From the NCBI RefSeq assembly GCF_014126825.1, contig NZ_CP059900.1:1302001-1366000 (forward strand): a DNA stretch of 64,000 nucleotides, written 5' to 3'. Below, in pieces: positions 55,082 to 61,966 of the stretch. Made by a program: the position numbers and the translations under genes. Origin of the DNA: Tomitella gaofuii. Lineage in GTDB: Bacteria; Actinomycetota; Actinomycetes; Mycobacteriales; Mycobacteriaceae. Within the stretch, counting starts at the first letter, position 1. The number at the start of each line of letters is the position of its first letter. A model generated the notes under the pieces. The model made no database searches and was not told where the DNA came from. It saw only the letters and a list, made by a program, of their open reading frames with translations.

Positions 55082-55688
55082 ACGGGACCGGAAGGTGAAC
55101 AAGGTAGACCTTGACTTCCGCGCGGCGCTGTACAGGCAGGAGCGGGGCCGGCTGCTGCAACCCGAACACCTGGTGAACGATGTTGTGGAGGTGGTGACCC
55201 GTCTACGTGCTGCGGCGGTGGACGGGATCGCGGCTGAGCGGGTGTGGGATGCGGACGTGGGCGAGTTCGTCGCGCCTGAGGCGGTCTCAGAGTCGCGTGG
55301 CGGGCCTAAGGCACCGTGCAATGTGGGTTTGATTGACCAGGCGGACGCGGAGGTGGTGCGCCTGGCGTCGGTGGCCATGTGGCGGTGCGGTGGCCCGGAT
55401 CGGCTGCCACGGGGCCTGTGGAGGGACCCGGACGGGCGCGTAAGGGGGGTGAAGGGCGGCAACCTGATTCCGGTGCACATGATGGTGGGTAGCCTGAAAG
55501 ATCGTGCGGGGGTGCTGGATTGGCCGTCTTGGTGTGAGCCGGAAGAGTGGGCGGCTGTCCGTGAGCGTTCGTTCAAGATGCTTACGGGTCTGCGCGAGTC
55601 GCTGGCGGACGCTGCCGTGGCCTCCGGGGCGTCCACGGCTGGGGCTGCTGCGGCTGAGTCGCGGGGCGAGTACGGGTTGTTCGGTTGA
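55029..55688 (+). CDS. Phage protein of unknown function, 219 aa
   Basis: A 219-residue protein (MSLTTDEATGLRESLARERDR...), mainly helical, with a WPSWCEPEEWAAV segment near residue 165 and an alanine-rich tail. No family recognised. It starts 53 bases inside the preceding gene. Confidence 0.65.
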   Translation: MSLTTDEATGLRESLARERDRKVNKVDLDFRAALYRQERGRLLQPEHLVNDVVEVVTRLRAAAVDGIAAERVWDADVGEFVAPEAVSESRGGPKAPCNVGLIDQADAEVVRLASVAMWRCGGPDRLPRGLWRDPDGRVRGVKGGNLIPVHMMVGSLKDRAGVLDWPSWCEPEEWAAVRERSFKMLTGLRESLADAAVASGASTAGAAAAESRGEYGLFG

Positions 55689-55933
55689 CGTGGATGGACG
55701 AGGACGCGGCCCGCAAGTTCGTGGGCCGCAACTCTCGCACCCTGAGGTATTGGCGTGCGGCGGGGACCGTGGATTGGGGGCGTCGTGGCGGGCGCATTGT
55801 CTACGAACGCTCATCCCTCATCGTTGCGCATGAGCGCGCGTGCGAGAACTTGCGGAGGGGCGGGCGGAACAAAGGGAGTGTGAATAAATATCCTTTGCCG
55901 CCCGGTCAACTAATGTTATCTGTGTCTGGTTGA
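55685..55933 (+). CDS. HTH DNA-binding protein, 82 aa
   Basis: An 82-residue protein with a MerR-like helix-turn-helix (DEDAARKFVGRNSRTLRYWRAAG). It ends a tightly packed block and may regulate the following promoter region or act in packaging. The start codon is read as TTG 55685, overlapping the previous stop by four bases. Confidence 0.65.
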   Translation: MTWMDEDAARKFVGRNSRTLRYWRAAGTVDWGRRGGRIVYERSSLIVAHERACENLRRGGRNKGSVNKYPLPPGQLMLSVSG

Positions 55934-56042
55934 TCGCCGGATATGGCCGTGAGACTCGCGGGCGAAAGCCTCCCCTCGCGGACCGTTATTCGTCACCCGC
56001 CCCTAAGCCTCTCGCGGATGCTCAAATGGGGGCGGCGGGCAC

Positions 56043-56117
56043 GCCCGTGTAGCCCAAAATGGCAGAGGCGGCGCACTCAAAATGCGTTGGTTGCAGGTTC
56101 GAGTCCTGCCACGGGCA
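56043..56117 (+). tRNA. tRNA-Leu (CAA), phage-encoded
   Basis: A 75-base cloverleaf: acceptor GCCCGTG/CACGGGC, a weak three-pair D-stem, anticodon stem GCGCA/TGCGT with loop CTCAAAA (anticodon CAA) and T-arm GCAGG TTCGAGT CCTGC. The variable loop is short for a leucine tRNA, which normally has a long arm. It reads UUG, a codon the phage genes use more than the GC-rich host seems to. Confidence 0.8.
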
Positions 56118-56122
56118 CAGGG

Positions 56123-56203
56123 GGCCGCAAGTTCTCAAGAACGGCTTGCGGTCCGCACATGTACGCCCCGGAATGGCCTCTGAACCGTCACGCCAACCGG
56201 GGC
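56123..56203 (+). ncRNA. Two-hairpin RNA segment after tRNA-Leu
   Basis: CCGCAAG (56125-56131) pairs with CTTGCGG (56145-56151) with an inner GTTC/GAAC stem; GCCCCGG (56165-56171) pairs with CCGGGGC (56197-56203). CTCTGAACC occurs at 56178 and again at 56203, once in the loop and once after the stem. No ORF is supported here, so a structured untranslated RNA is proposed. Confidence 0.5.
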
Positions 56204-56213
56204 TCTGAACCAC

Positions 56214-56256
56214 ACCCGCCCCGCCTCTCAAATGAAGCGCACTGCGGCGGGTTTTC
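56214..56256 (+). terminator. Terminator upstream of the secreted esterase, first
   Basis: ACCCGCC (56214-56220) pairs with GGCGGGT (56246-56252) and is followed by TTTT. The loop is long (25 bases). Confidence 0.55.
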
Positions 56257-56264
56257 GTCTAACT

Positions 56265-56297
56265 GGCAGATGCTCCCCGGGGCTATCTGCCCTTTTT
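56265..56297 (+). terminator. Terminator/attenuator directly before the esterase
   Basis: GGCAGAT (56265-56271) pairs with ATCTGCC (56285-56291) and TTTTT follows (56293-56297). It ends 12 bases before the esterase ATG, in its leader, so it would have to be read through for expression. Confidence 0.75.
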
Positions 56298-56309
56298 CTT
56301 GGGGGGACA

Positions 56310-56948
56310 ATGCGAAAGACACTCACAGCGGCAATCGCTGCAACCTGCCTGACCGCCGGCGCGGTCACTACGGCAACCACGGCGACCGCTGAGAGCGTCT
56401 GTGAGCCTACGGCAACATTCGTCATGGGCGGCATGAACGACCCCAACGCAAACGCATTCGCGGGCAACGTGCACCGCGTGGCCTACTCTGCGTCCATTTG
56501 GCCGGTCGGACCGGTCACCTACGACGCATCCGTGGCGGAGGGCACCGCGAACATGGTGCACGCGGTCAACACCTACGCTGCACAGTGCCCTGATAGCCGC
56601 ATCCGCGTGAAGGGGTACAGCGAGGGGGCACGGGCTGCCGGGGACGCACTGCTGGTACTGGACCAGGGGCCGTACGCGGACCGGATCACGGGCCGACTTT
56701 ACGGGGACCCGCGCAACCCTGGCGGCATTGAAGATTCCTTCCGGGGCATGAGCGCGTTCGGCATCACCATGACCGGCACGCGGCCCGCCACGGCAACCAT
56801 TCCCATTGAAGAGGTATGCAACGACGCACCGGGCGACCGGGACGGCATTTGCTCCCTTCCGGGGCCTGTAACCAACCTGATCGGATTCGCTGACGGCGTG
56901 TACGGGTACATGCTGGGCGGTTCCCACGGGTACGACTTGAACGACTGA
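56310..56948 (+). CDS. Secreted alpha/beta-hydrolase, PE-PPE/cutinase-like
   Basis: A 212-residue protein with a cleavable Sec signal peptide (KTLTAAIAATCLTAGAVTTA, cut near TATAES). The nucleophile elbow is KGYSEGARAAGD near residue 110, and GDPRNPGG follows, as in PE-PPE-domain and cutinase/LysB-like esterases of mycolata. The mature enzyme could act on mycolate or other envelope esters. It is separate from the structural genes and lies behind a hairpin array, so it may serve the lysogen. A classical lysis esterase (LysB) is the alternative. Confidence 0.75.
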   Translation: MRKTLTAAIAATCLTAGAVTTATTATAESVCEPTATFVMGGMNDPNANAFAGNVHRVAYSASIWPVGPVTYDASVAEGTANMVHAVNTYAAQCPDSRIRVKGYSEGARAAGDALLVLDQGPYADRITGRLYGDPRNPGGIEDSFRGMSAFGITMTGTRPATATIPIEEVCNDAPGDRDGICSLPGPVTNLIGFADGVYGYMLGGSHGYDLND

Positions 56949-56957
56949 GGTACACCA

Positions 56958-57176
56958 ATGGTCACTGTCTACACCAAACCGAATTGCCAGCCGTGCAGGC
57001 AGACAAAACGGGCATTGGACAAGCGGAATGTGCCGTACGAAGAGGTGAACATCCTTGAAAGCGACGAAGGGCAGAGAGTTGCGCGCACAATGGGGTTCAC
57101 CAGTGCTCCCGTGGTAGTCGCTGACGGGGCCGGCACGTGGTGCGGATTCAAACCGGATCGCATCGCGGCACTGTGA
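56958..57176 (+). CDS. nrdH: NrdH-like glutaredoxin
   Basis: A 72-residue redoxin with the active site NCQPCRQT and the NrdH-like FTSAPVVVA end. It would reduce ribonucleotide reductase; the phage NrdF gene is 2.5 kb upstream. It starts nine bases after the esterase stop. Confidence 0.85.
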   Translation: MVTVYTKPNCQPCRQTKRALDKRNVPYEEVNILESDEGQRVARTMGFTSAPVVVADGAGTWCGFKPDRIAAL

Positions 57177-57466
57177 GCAAGTACGCGGGGCGTAGTACGC
57201 GGCGGTGGAAGAAACTTAAAGCATGGTTCAAGGCTGAGGCGACGGAACGCGAGTTGCCGTGTTGGCTGTGTGGCCAGCCCATCGCCTACGACGTGCACTA
57301 TATGCACCCGGACGCGTTCAGCGTGGATCACATGCTGCCAGTGTCTACACACCCGGAACACGCGGAGGACGCCGCGAACCTTCGTGCGGCGCACAGGCAT
57401 TGCAATATCGTGCGCCAAAACAAAGAAGCGAAACCAAGCCTGGGGAGGCAAACCCGTAAATGGTGA
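57173..57466 (+). CDS. HNH endonuclease, second
   Basis: A 97-residue HNH nuclease: CWLCGQPI, then SVDHMLPVS and RAAHRHCNIVRQNK. It overlaps the NrdH-like gene by four bases (GTGA). HNH proteins of this size near the terminase often help packaging, but here several genes lie between. Confidence 0.85.
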   Translation: MSKYAGRSTRRWKKLKAWFKAEATERELPCWLCGQPIAYDVHYMHPDAFSVDHMLPVSTHPEHAEDAANLRAAHRHCNIVRQNKEAKPSLGRQTRKW

Positions 57467-57651
57467 AATGCATTATCGGGCAATGGGAAGACACCTCACT
57501 TGACGATGAGGACAAGGCTGCGCTCGATGCCGTACTCACAGGGGGAATGAGTATGGCACGGGCGTACAGGTATTGCCGAACGGCCGGACTAGAAGCCGGT
57601 CTAACGGCGTTCAAGGATCACACGCGGGAACGGTGCGCGTGTAAGGAGTGA
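57460..57651 (+). CDS. Phage protein of unknown function, 63 aa
   Basis: A 63-residue protein (MVKCIIGQWEDTSLDDEDKA...) with three cysteines near the end (RERCACKE region). It overlaps the HNH gene by seven bases. No motif recognised. Confidence 0.55.
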   Translation: MVKCIIGQWEDTSLDDEDKAALDAVLTGGMSMARAYRYCRTAGLEAGLTAFKDHTRERCACKE

Positions 57652-58793
57652 TGCACATGGGCGCGTTGGCAGAAATACTGCAAGAGCCTGGCGCGCCGGA
57701 AGCGGAACACACACCCGCGCGCACACTGGACGCAGACACGGAACTTGCGGGACAGGCACGCACCACAAGGCTTGACCACACACACGACGCGGACACAGAG
57801 GACGCGCTACTGCGGTCACTGGGGCATGACCCGGAACGGTGGCGGTTCGCGGGCGCACCGGCAATCTACCGGCGGGACGACGCGGGCGAAACACGATACA
57901 CCACGTACCGGTACAAACTCATGCCCGTATCGGAAAGCCTCACGGGTTTACTGGACACGATCAAGACGCGCACCATTTCGCCCCGCATGAACGCGGACAC
58001 GGGCGCGGCATTCACGTTCCAAGCCTCAGACCTACAGTTGGGCAAGAGCGACAACGAAGGCACCACGGGAACCGTAGACCGGTACGTGGAGTCAGTAGGC
58101 GTCGCAGTGGAACGTCTGCGGCGGCTCAGGGCACACGAACCGTACGGCACGGTGCACCTGGTGTTCGCCGGCGACTGTATCGAGGGGAACCAATCGCAGT
58201 CCGGGCGGAACATGTGGCGCACCGAACTGACGATCACAGAACAGACCCGCGTATTCCGGGCACTGCTGTACCGGACCATTGACGCGTTCGTAGAAGAGGG
58301 CGCGGACACGGTACTGGTGGACGTGGTGAACGGCAACCACGACGAGGTTCAGCGCTACCAGACAACCCGCCCCGACGACGGGCACGCCACGGAAGCGGCC
58401 ATCGCAGTACGGGAAGGGCTCGCACTCAACGAACCTGCGTACGGGCACGTGCAAGTACGCGTGCCGGTCACAGACCAGGGGTACATGACCGTCCCGGTAG
58501 GGGACACCGTGTTCACGATTGCGCACGGTCACCAGTGGCGGCGCAACCAAGCGATGAACTGGTGGAGCGGGCAAGCATTCTACGAACACAACCCTGGCGG
58601 GGCGCACGTCCTGGCGCACGGGCACTTTCACGAACACGAGGTGCAGCGGGCCGGCAAACGCTGGCGTATCTGTTCACCAACCTACGACCAGGGAAGTAAC
58701 TACTTCCGTGATCTAACCGGGGCGGTAAGCCAACCGGGGGGGATTGTGTATACGACTTGCGGGGGGCAAGTGAACGATATGTCCATCGTATAG
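57651..58793 (+). CDS. Phage calcineurin-like metallophosphoesterase
   Basis: About 380 residues. Metal-binding motifs of the calcineurin superfamily are seen in order: ASDLQLGK (D-x-Q in place of D-x-H), GDCIEG, NGNHDEVQ and AHGHQW, then AHGHFHEHE. The N-terminal 90 residues are acidic and probably disordered. A nuclease or phosphodiesterase role is likely. Start ATG 57651 or 57657. Confidence 0.85.
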   Translation: MHMGALAEILQEPGAPEAEHTPARTLDADTELAGQARTTRLDHTHDADTEDALLRSLGHDPERWRFAGAPAIYRRDDAGETRYTTYRYKLMPVSESLTGLLDTIKTRTISPRMNADTGAAFTFQASDLQLGKSDNEGTTGTVDRYVESVGVAVERLRRLRAHEPYGTVHLVFAGDCIEGNQSQSGRNMWRTELTITEQTRVFRALLYRTIDAFVEEGADTVLVDVVNGNHDEVQRYQTTRPDDGHATEAAIAVREGLALNEPAYGHVQVRVPVTDQGYMTVPVGDTVFTIAHGHQWRRNQAMNWWSGQAFYEHNPGGAHVLAHGHFHEHEVQRAGKRWRICSPTYDQGSNYFRDLTGAVSQPGGIVYTTCGGQVNDMSIV

Positions 58794-58804
58794 GAGACAA
58801 ACCG

Positions 58805-59011
58805 TTGAAGAAAGTAGCGGCAATCGTGGCGCTCGCGGCCGGCATTCTACTGCTGGCCGGATGCGACCAGGAAGGAAACATGACCTACACGCGGAACATG
58901 AACACGTCAGCGCACACGGTGGACCTTCCAGACGGGCGCACAGTGTTGTGCGTGTACGAGTCCGGGGATAGGCAGGCGGGACTTTCCTGCGATTGGTCGG
59001 GTGCAGCATGA
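58805..59011 (+). CDS. Small phage lipoprotein, 68 aa
   Basis: A 68-residue lipoprotein: KKVAAIVALAAGILLLAGC is a signal peptide with a lipobox at residue 19. The mature part is only about 50 residues with two further cysteines. TTG 58805 follows GGAGA. It is the second small lipoprotein of the prophage; superinfection exclusion is one possible role. Confidence 0.7.
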   Translation: MKKVAAIVALAAGILLLAGCDQEGNMTYTRNMNTSAHTVDLPDGRTVLCVYESGDRQAGLSCDWSGAA

Positions 59012-59331
59012 CAATCATCTACCAACCGGGGCGGGTACACCAGTGCATACCGCCAAGCATCCGTGACCCCCGCTCAGTGGTCGGGCGAGACCGGTACATT
59101 CCGGGAACAATCTGGGAATGCTACTGCGGCAAACACTGGCATGTGGTTGAAGAGTCGCAGATGGCCGCATGGCGGGCGGCGAGAGACCGCAGGGGAAGCA
59201 TGTGGGTGCCGGTGCACTGGTGGAACACCCAAACACGACGCATCATCCGCTACCACGAACAAGTGATCGAGAAACAGAAACGAGCACTCTCGTTCGCAGA
59301 CTTCACCAAAGGCGGACCACTTGAACAATGA
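59008..59331 (+). CDS. Phage protein of unknown function, 107 aa
   Basis: A 107-residue basic protein with WECYCGKHWHVVEES, a Cys/His cluster that may bind metal. Its ATG overlaps the lipoprotein stop. No family recognised. Confidence 0.6.
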   Translation: MTIIYQPGRVHQCIPPSIRDPRSVVGRDRYIPGTIWECYCGKHWHVVEESQMAAWRAARDRRGSMWVPVHWWNTQTRRIIRYHEQVIEKQKRALSFADFTKGGPLEQ

Positions 59332-59503
59332 GACACGCCAACAAGTAGACACCGCCATCGAACAACGATCCCTCGTGGAATGGTTGACCACCGAATACAA
59401 CACGGCACTACAAGACTTCACGGCAACCATGCTGGACCTGAAAACCAAAGCCGAACACAACCCGGCACTACGCGAATACGTCGCGGAACGGATGAGCCGA
59501 TGA
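59321..59503 (+). CDS. Phage protein of unknown function, 60 aa
   Basis: A 60-residue helical protein (NNETRQQVDTAIEQRSLVEW...). It starts with TTG inside the previous gene and its end overlaps the next by four bases. No motif recognised. Confidence 0.5.
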   Translation: MNNETRQQVDTAIEQRSLVEWLTTEYNTALQDFTATMLDLKTKAEHNPALREYVAERMSR

Positions 59504-59910
59504 ACAACACAGACACCACAGACCTGCGCGAAACCATCGGACGACTCTCCGACATGGTAGGAGAACTAGGCAACCTCGTAGCAGGACACGAATGCGAAAT
59601 CATTCTTCCACCCCTACCTGAACCAGTAAGCGCGACCATTGTGCGGTTCCCCAACAAGGGACACACCACAGTATGGCTCGCACCCGACAACACGGAAGTA
59701 CGAACCAACACAGAGCGCGAAGAGTTCGGCGGACGACAAAGATTCGGACTCACTACCCGCACACTGCACGACGGAAACACAGAGTACCCACTACAGAGAT
59801 TCAACGGGCACCACGGCGTCACCTACGCACACCGGGGCATCCGAGTCGTAGAGGCAGAAGAGGGAACACCAGCACCAACAGGCGTATTCGGCTGGCACCG
59901 ACTCTACTAA
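59500..59910 (+). CDS. Phage protein of unknown function, 136 aa
   Basis: A 136-residue protein (MNNTDTTDLRETIGRLSDMV...) with an N-terminal helix and a beta-rich rest (TTRTLHDGNTEYPLQRFNGH). It is the last gene before the packaging region. No motif recognised. Confidence 0.6.
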   Translation: MNNTDTTDLRETIGRLSDMVGELGNLVAGHECEIILPPLPEPVSATIVRFPNKGHTTVWLAPDNTEVRTNTEREEFGGRQRFGLTTRTLHDGNTEYPLQRFNGHHGVTYAHRGIRVVEAEEGTPAPTGVFGWHRLY

Positions 59911-60138
59911 CCCACACGCGAATGGGGCGCATGAAACCATGCATGAGAATGGATGGCCATGCACGAGTGGATGCATGAACATGCACACCCCGGGGGCATG
60001 AAAATCACAAACATGCAGGTCAGCGGCCTTTTTCGCGAGGGGGCGAGGGCTCTCCCCCCGGTTTGGGGTACCCATCGCGCGCATAATATACAGTGTGATG
60101 CATGAATGGTTGCATGGATATACGGATTGGGTGGATGA
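59911..60138 (+). other. Repeat-rich intergenic region, probable packaging/late-promoter region
   Basis: No gene is present. ATGCA/TGCAT words cluster between 59939 and 60016 (for example CATGCATGAG, GATGCATGAACATGCAC). A likely promoter, TTGGGG about 15 bp before TAATAT (near 60084), faces the terminase genes. A pac/cos site is commonly next to terminase, so this region is the best candidate. Confidence 0.5.
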
Positions 60139-60441
60139 ATGGGTGTTCTTGAGGCGGCGTTGGATGATTCGCTGGCGGCTATGGATTGGATCAAGCCGGC
60201 GGATGCTGCGGCGGTGGCGTTGGCGCGTGGTTATGCGGTTCAGATTGATGCGGTGTTGGCTGCGGCTGATTTGGGGGATGTGTCGGGCACGGATGTGACT
60301 AAGGCGCTGTATTTGGGGCCGCACTTGTTGAATGCGCTTAGGGCGTTGGGTGCTACTCCGGATGGGCGCGCGTCGCTGGACCTGACGGAGAAGGTCGAGG
60401 GGGCGTTGAGTGGAATACGTGCGCGGAGGGCGACAGGCTGA
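60139..60441 (+). CDS. terS: Terminase small subunit
   Basis: A 100-residue DNA-recognition subunit of the packaging motor, judged by its place directly before terL and the helical pattern ending in LRALGATPDGRASLDL, typical of actinophage small terminases. The end overlaps terL by 32 bases. It would bind the repeats upstream. Confidence 0.75.
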   Translation: MGVLEAALDDSLAAMDWIKPADAAAVALARGYAVQIDAVLAAADLGDVSGTDVTKALYLGPHLLNALRALGATPDGRASLDLTEKVEGALSGIRARRATG

Positions 60442-61957
60442 CGGGTCGCTTTGGGGGGTTACTGAGCCACGGTTGTTTACGCCGCCTAGGCGGGAGTTGA
60501 CGCCGGAAACGTCGCTTGGTTTCGAGTTGATCGAGTTTTCCGAGCGTGTGCTTGGTGTGGTGTTGTTTCCGTGGCAAAAGTGGTTGGTTGTTCATGCGTT
60601 GGAACTGAACGAGGATGGCACGTTCAGGTTCCGGCGCGTGATTGTGCTTGTGGCCCGTCAGAATGGTAAGACGACGCTGTTTAAGGTCTGGGCGTTGTGG
60701 CGGTTGTTCGCGGACCGTGCGGAAGGTGTGCTTGGTACGGCGCATGATTTGGCGACGGCTGAGAAGACGTGGGAGCAAACGTTGTCGCTTGCTCGTTCGG
60801 TGCCTGAGTTGGGCGCGGGGATCGCCAAGGAATCGAACACGAACGGTAACAAGTATTTTCGTCTGGCGAATAATCCGGCGCGGGAGTATTACGGGGGCGA
60901 GTACCTGGTTCGTGCGGCGACTGGTGGCGGTGGGCGTGGTGCGTCTATCGAGTTGGTGTTCATGGACGAGTTGCGCGAGCATAAGGATTATTCGTCGTGG
61001 TCTGCGGTGACTAAGACGACGAACGCTATTTCGCGTGGCCAGATTGTGGCTATGTCGAATGCGGGGGATGCGTCGTCCGTGGTGTTGAACGATCTACAGG
61101 CGCGGGCTACGCAGGCTATCGAGACTGGTATTACGGCGGACACTCAGACGGGCCTATTCGAGTGGTCTGGGGGGCCGGATTGCGACGTGTGGGATCGGGA
61201 CGCGTGGGCTCAGGCTAACCCGTCTCTCGGCTATTCGGGCATGACTGAGGCGACGTTGGCGGCGGACTGTGAGACGGACCCTGAGGACGTTTACCGCACT
61301 GAGGTGTTGTGTCAGCGGGTGAAGTCGCTTGATCCTTCCGTGTTCCCGGAGGGTGCGTGGGATGGATGCGCGGTGCCGGCGAACGTTGCGGTTAGCCATG
61401 TGGAGGGAGCCCGGCTAGACGTAACGGTGGAAGTCTCGCATGACCGGTCTATGACGTACCTCGTTGCCTGTGGTGAGTCCACTCTTGGTAAGCCGTTGAT
61501 CGAGGTGGTGGCGGAGCGTGCGGGCACGGCGTGGGTTGTTCCGTGGCTCGTGGAGCGTGCGGCACTGTTCGGGCGTGTGATTGTTCAGGCTCGTGGTGCG
61601 CCTGCGTCGTCGTTGATTCCGGCGCTGAAAGAGGCGTCTACGGGCGTGGACGGTGAAGCCTTGTGGGAAGTGTTGGAGTGGGGCGGTTCGGACCTTACGG
61701 GGGCGCACGGGTCGTTTTATGACGCTGTGCGAGAGGCGGATTTTTTGCACCTTGGACAGCCGGTTTTGGATGCTGGCGCGGAGTCGGGGCGTATCAAGCC
61801 GTTGGGGGATTCGTGGGTGTTTGATCGCGCTAAGTCTCCGGTTGATGTGTCTCCGGTGATTGGTGCTGTTGGTTCGTTGTGGGCGTTTAGTCGTCCGCGT
61901 GAGGCTGCGCAAACGTCGGTGTATGACGATGAGGACGCGGAATTGATGATTTTGTAG
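60410..61957 (+). CDS. terL: Terminase large subunit
   Basis: A 515-residue packaging ATPase and nuclease. The Walker A motif is LVARQNGKTT near residue 82, Walker B is IELVFMDEL near 180, followed by the coupling motif in MSNAGDASS. The C-terminal half holds the RNase-H-like nuclease with VTVEVSHDRS as the probable first acidic motif. GTG 60410 overlaps terS. Confidence 0.93.
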   Translation: MEYVRGGRQADGSLWGVTEPRLFTPPRRELTPETSLGFELIEFSERVLGVVLFPWQKWLVVHALELNEDGTFRFRRVIVLVARQNGKTTLFKVWALWRLFADRAEGVLGTAHDLATAEKTWEQTLSLARSVPELGAGIAKESNTNGNKYFRLANNPAREYYGGEYLVRAATGGGGRGASIELVFMDELREHKDYSSWSAVTKTTNAISRGQIVAMSNAGDASSVVLNDLQARATQAIETGITADTQTGLFEWSGGPDCDVWDRDAWAQANPSLGYSGMTEATLAADCETDPEDVYRTEVLCQRVKSLDPSVFPEGAWDGCAVPANVAVSHVEGARLDVTVEVSHDRSMTYLVACGESTLGKPLIEVVAERAGTAWVVPWLVERAALFGRVIVQARGAPASSLIPALKEASTGVDGEALWEVLEWGGSDLTGAHGSFYDAVREADFLHLGQPVLDAGAESGRIKPLGDSWVFDRAKSPVDVSPVIGAVGSLWAFSRPREAAQTSVYDDEDAELMIL

Positions 61958-61966
61958 GGGGTGTTT

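Noticed and set aside
56022-56231. 69-codon minus-strand ORF opposite the tRNA-Leu
   Set aside because: Antisense of a tRNA gene; the QDSNLQPTHFE string is a familiar artefact.
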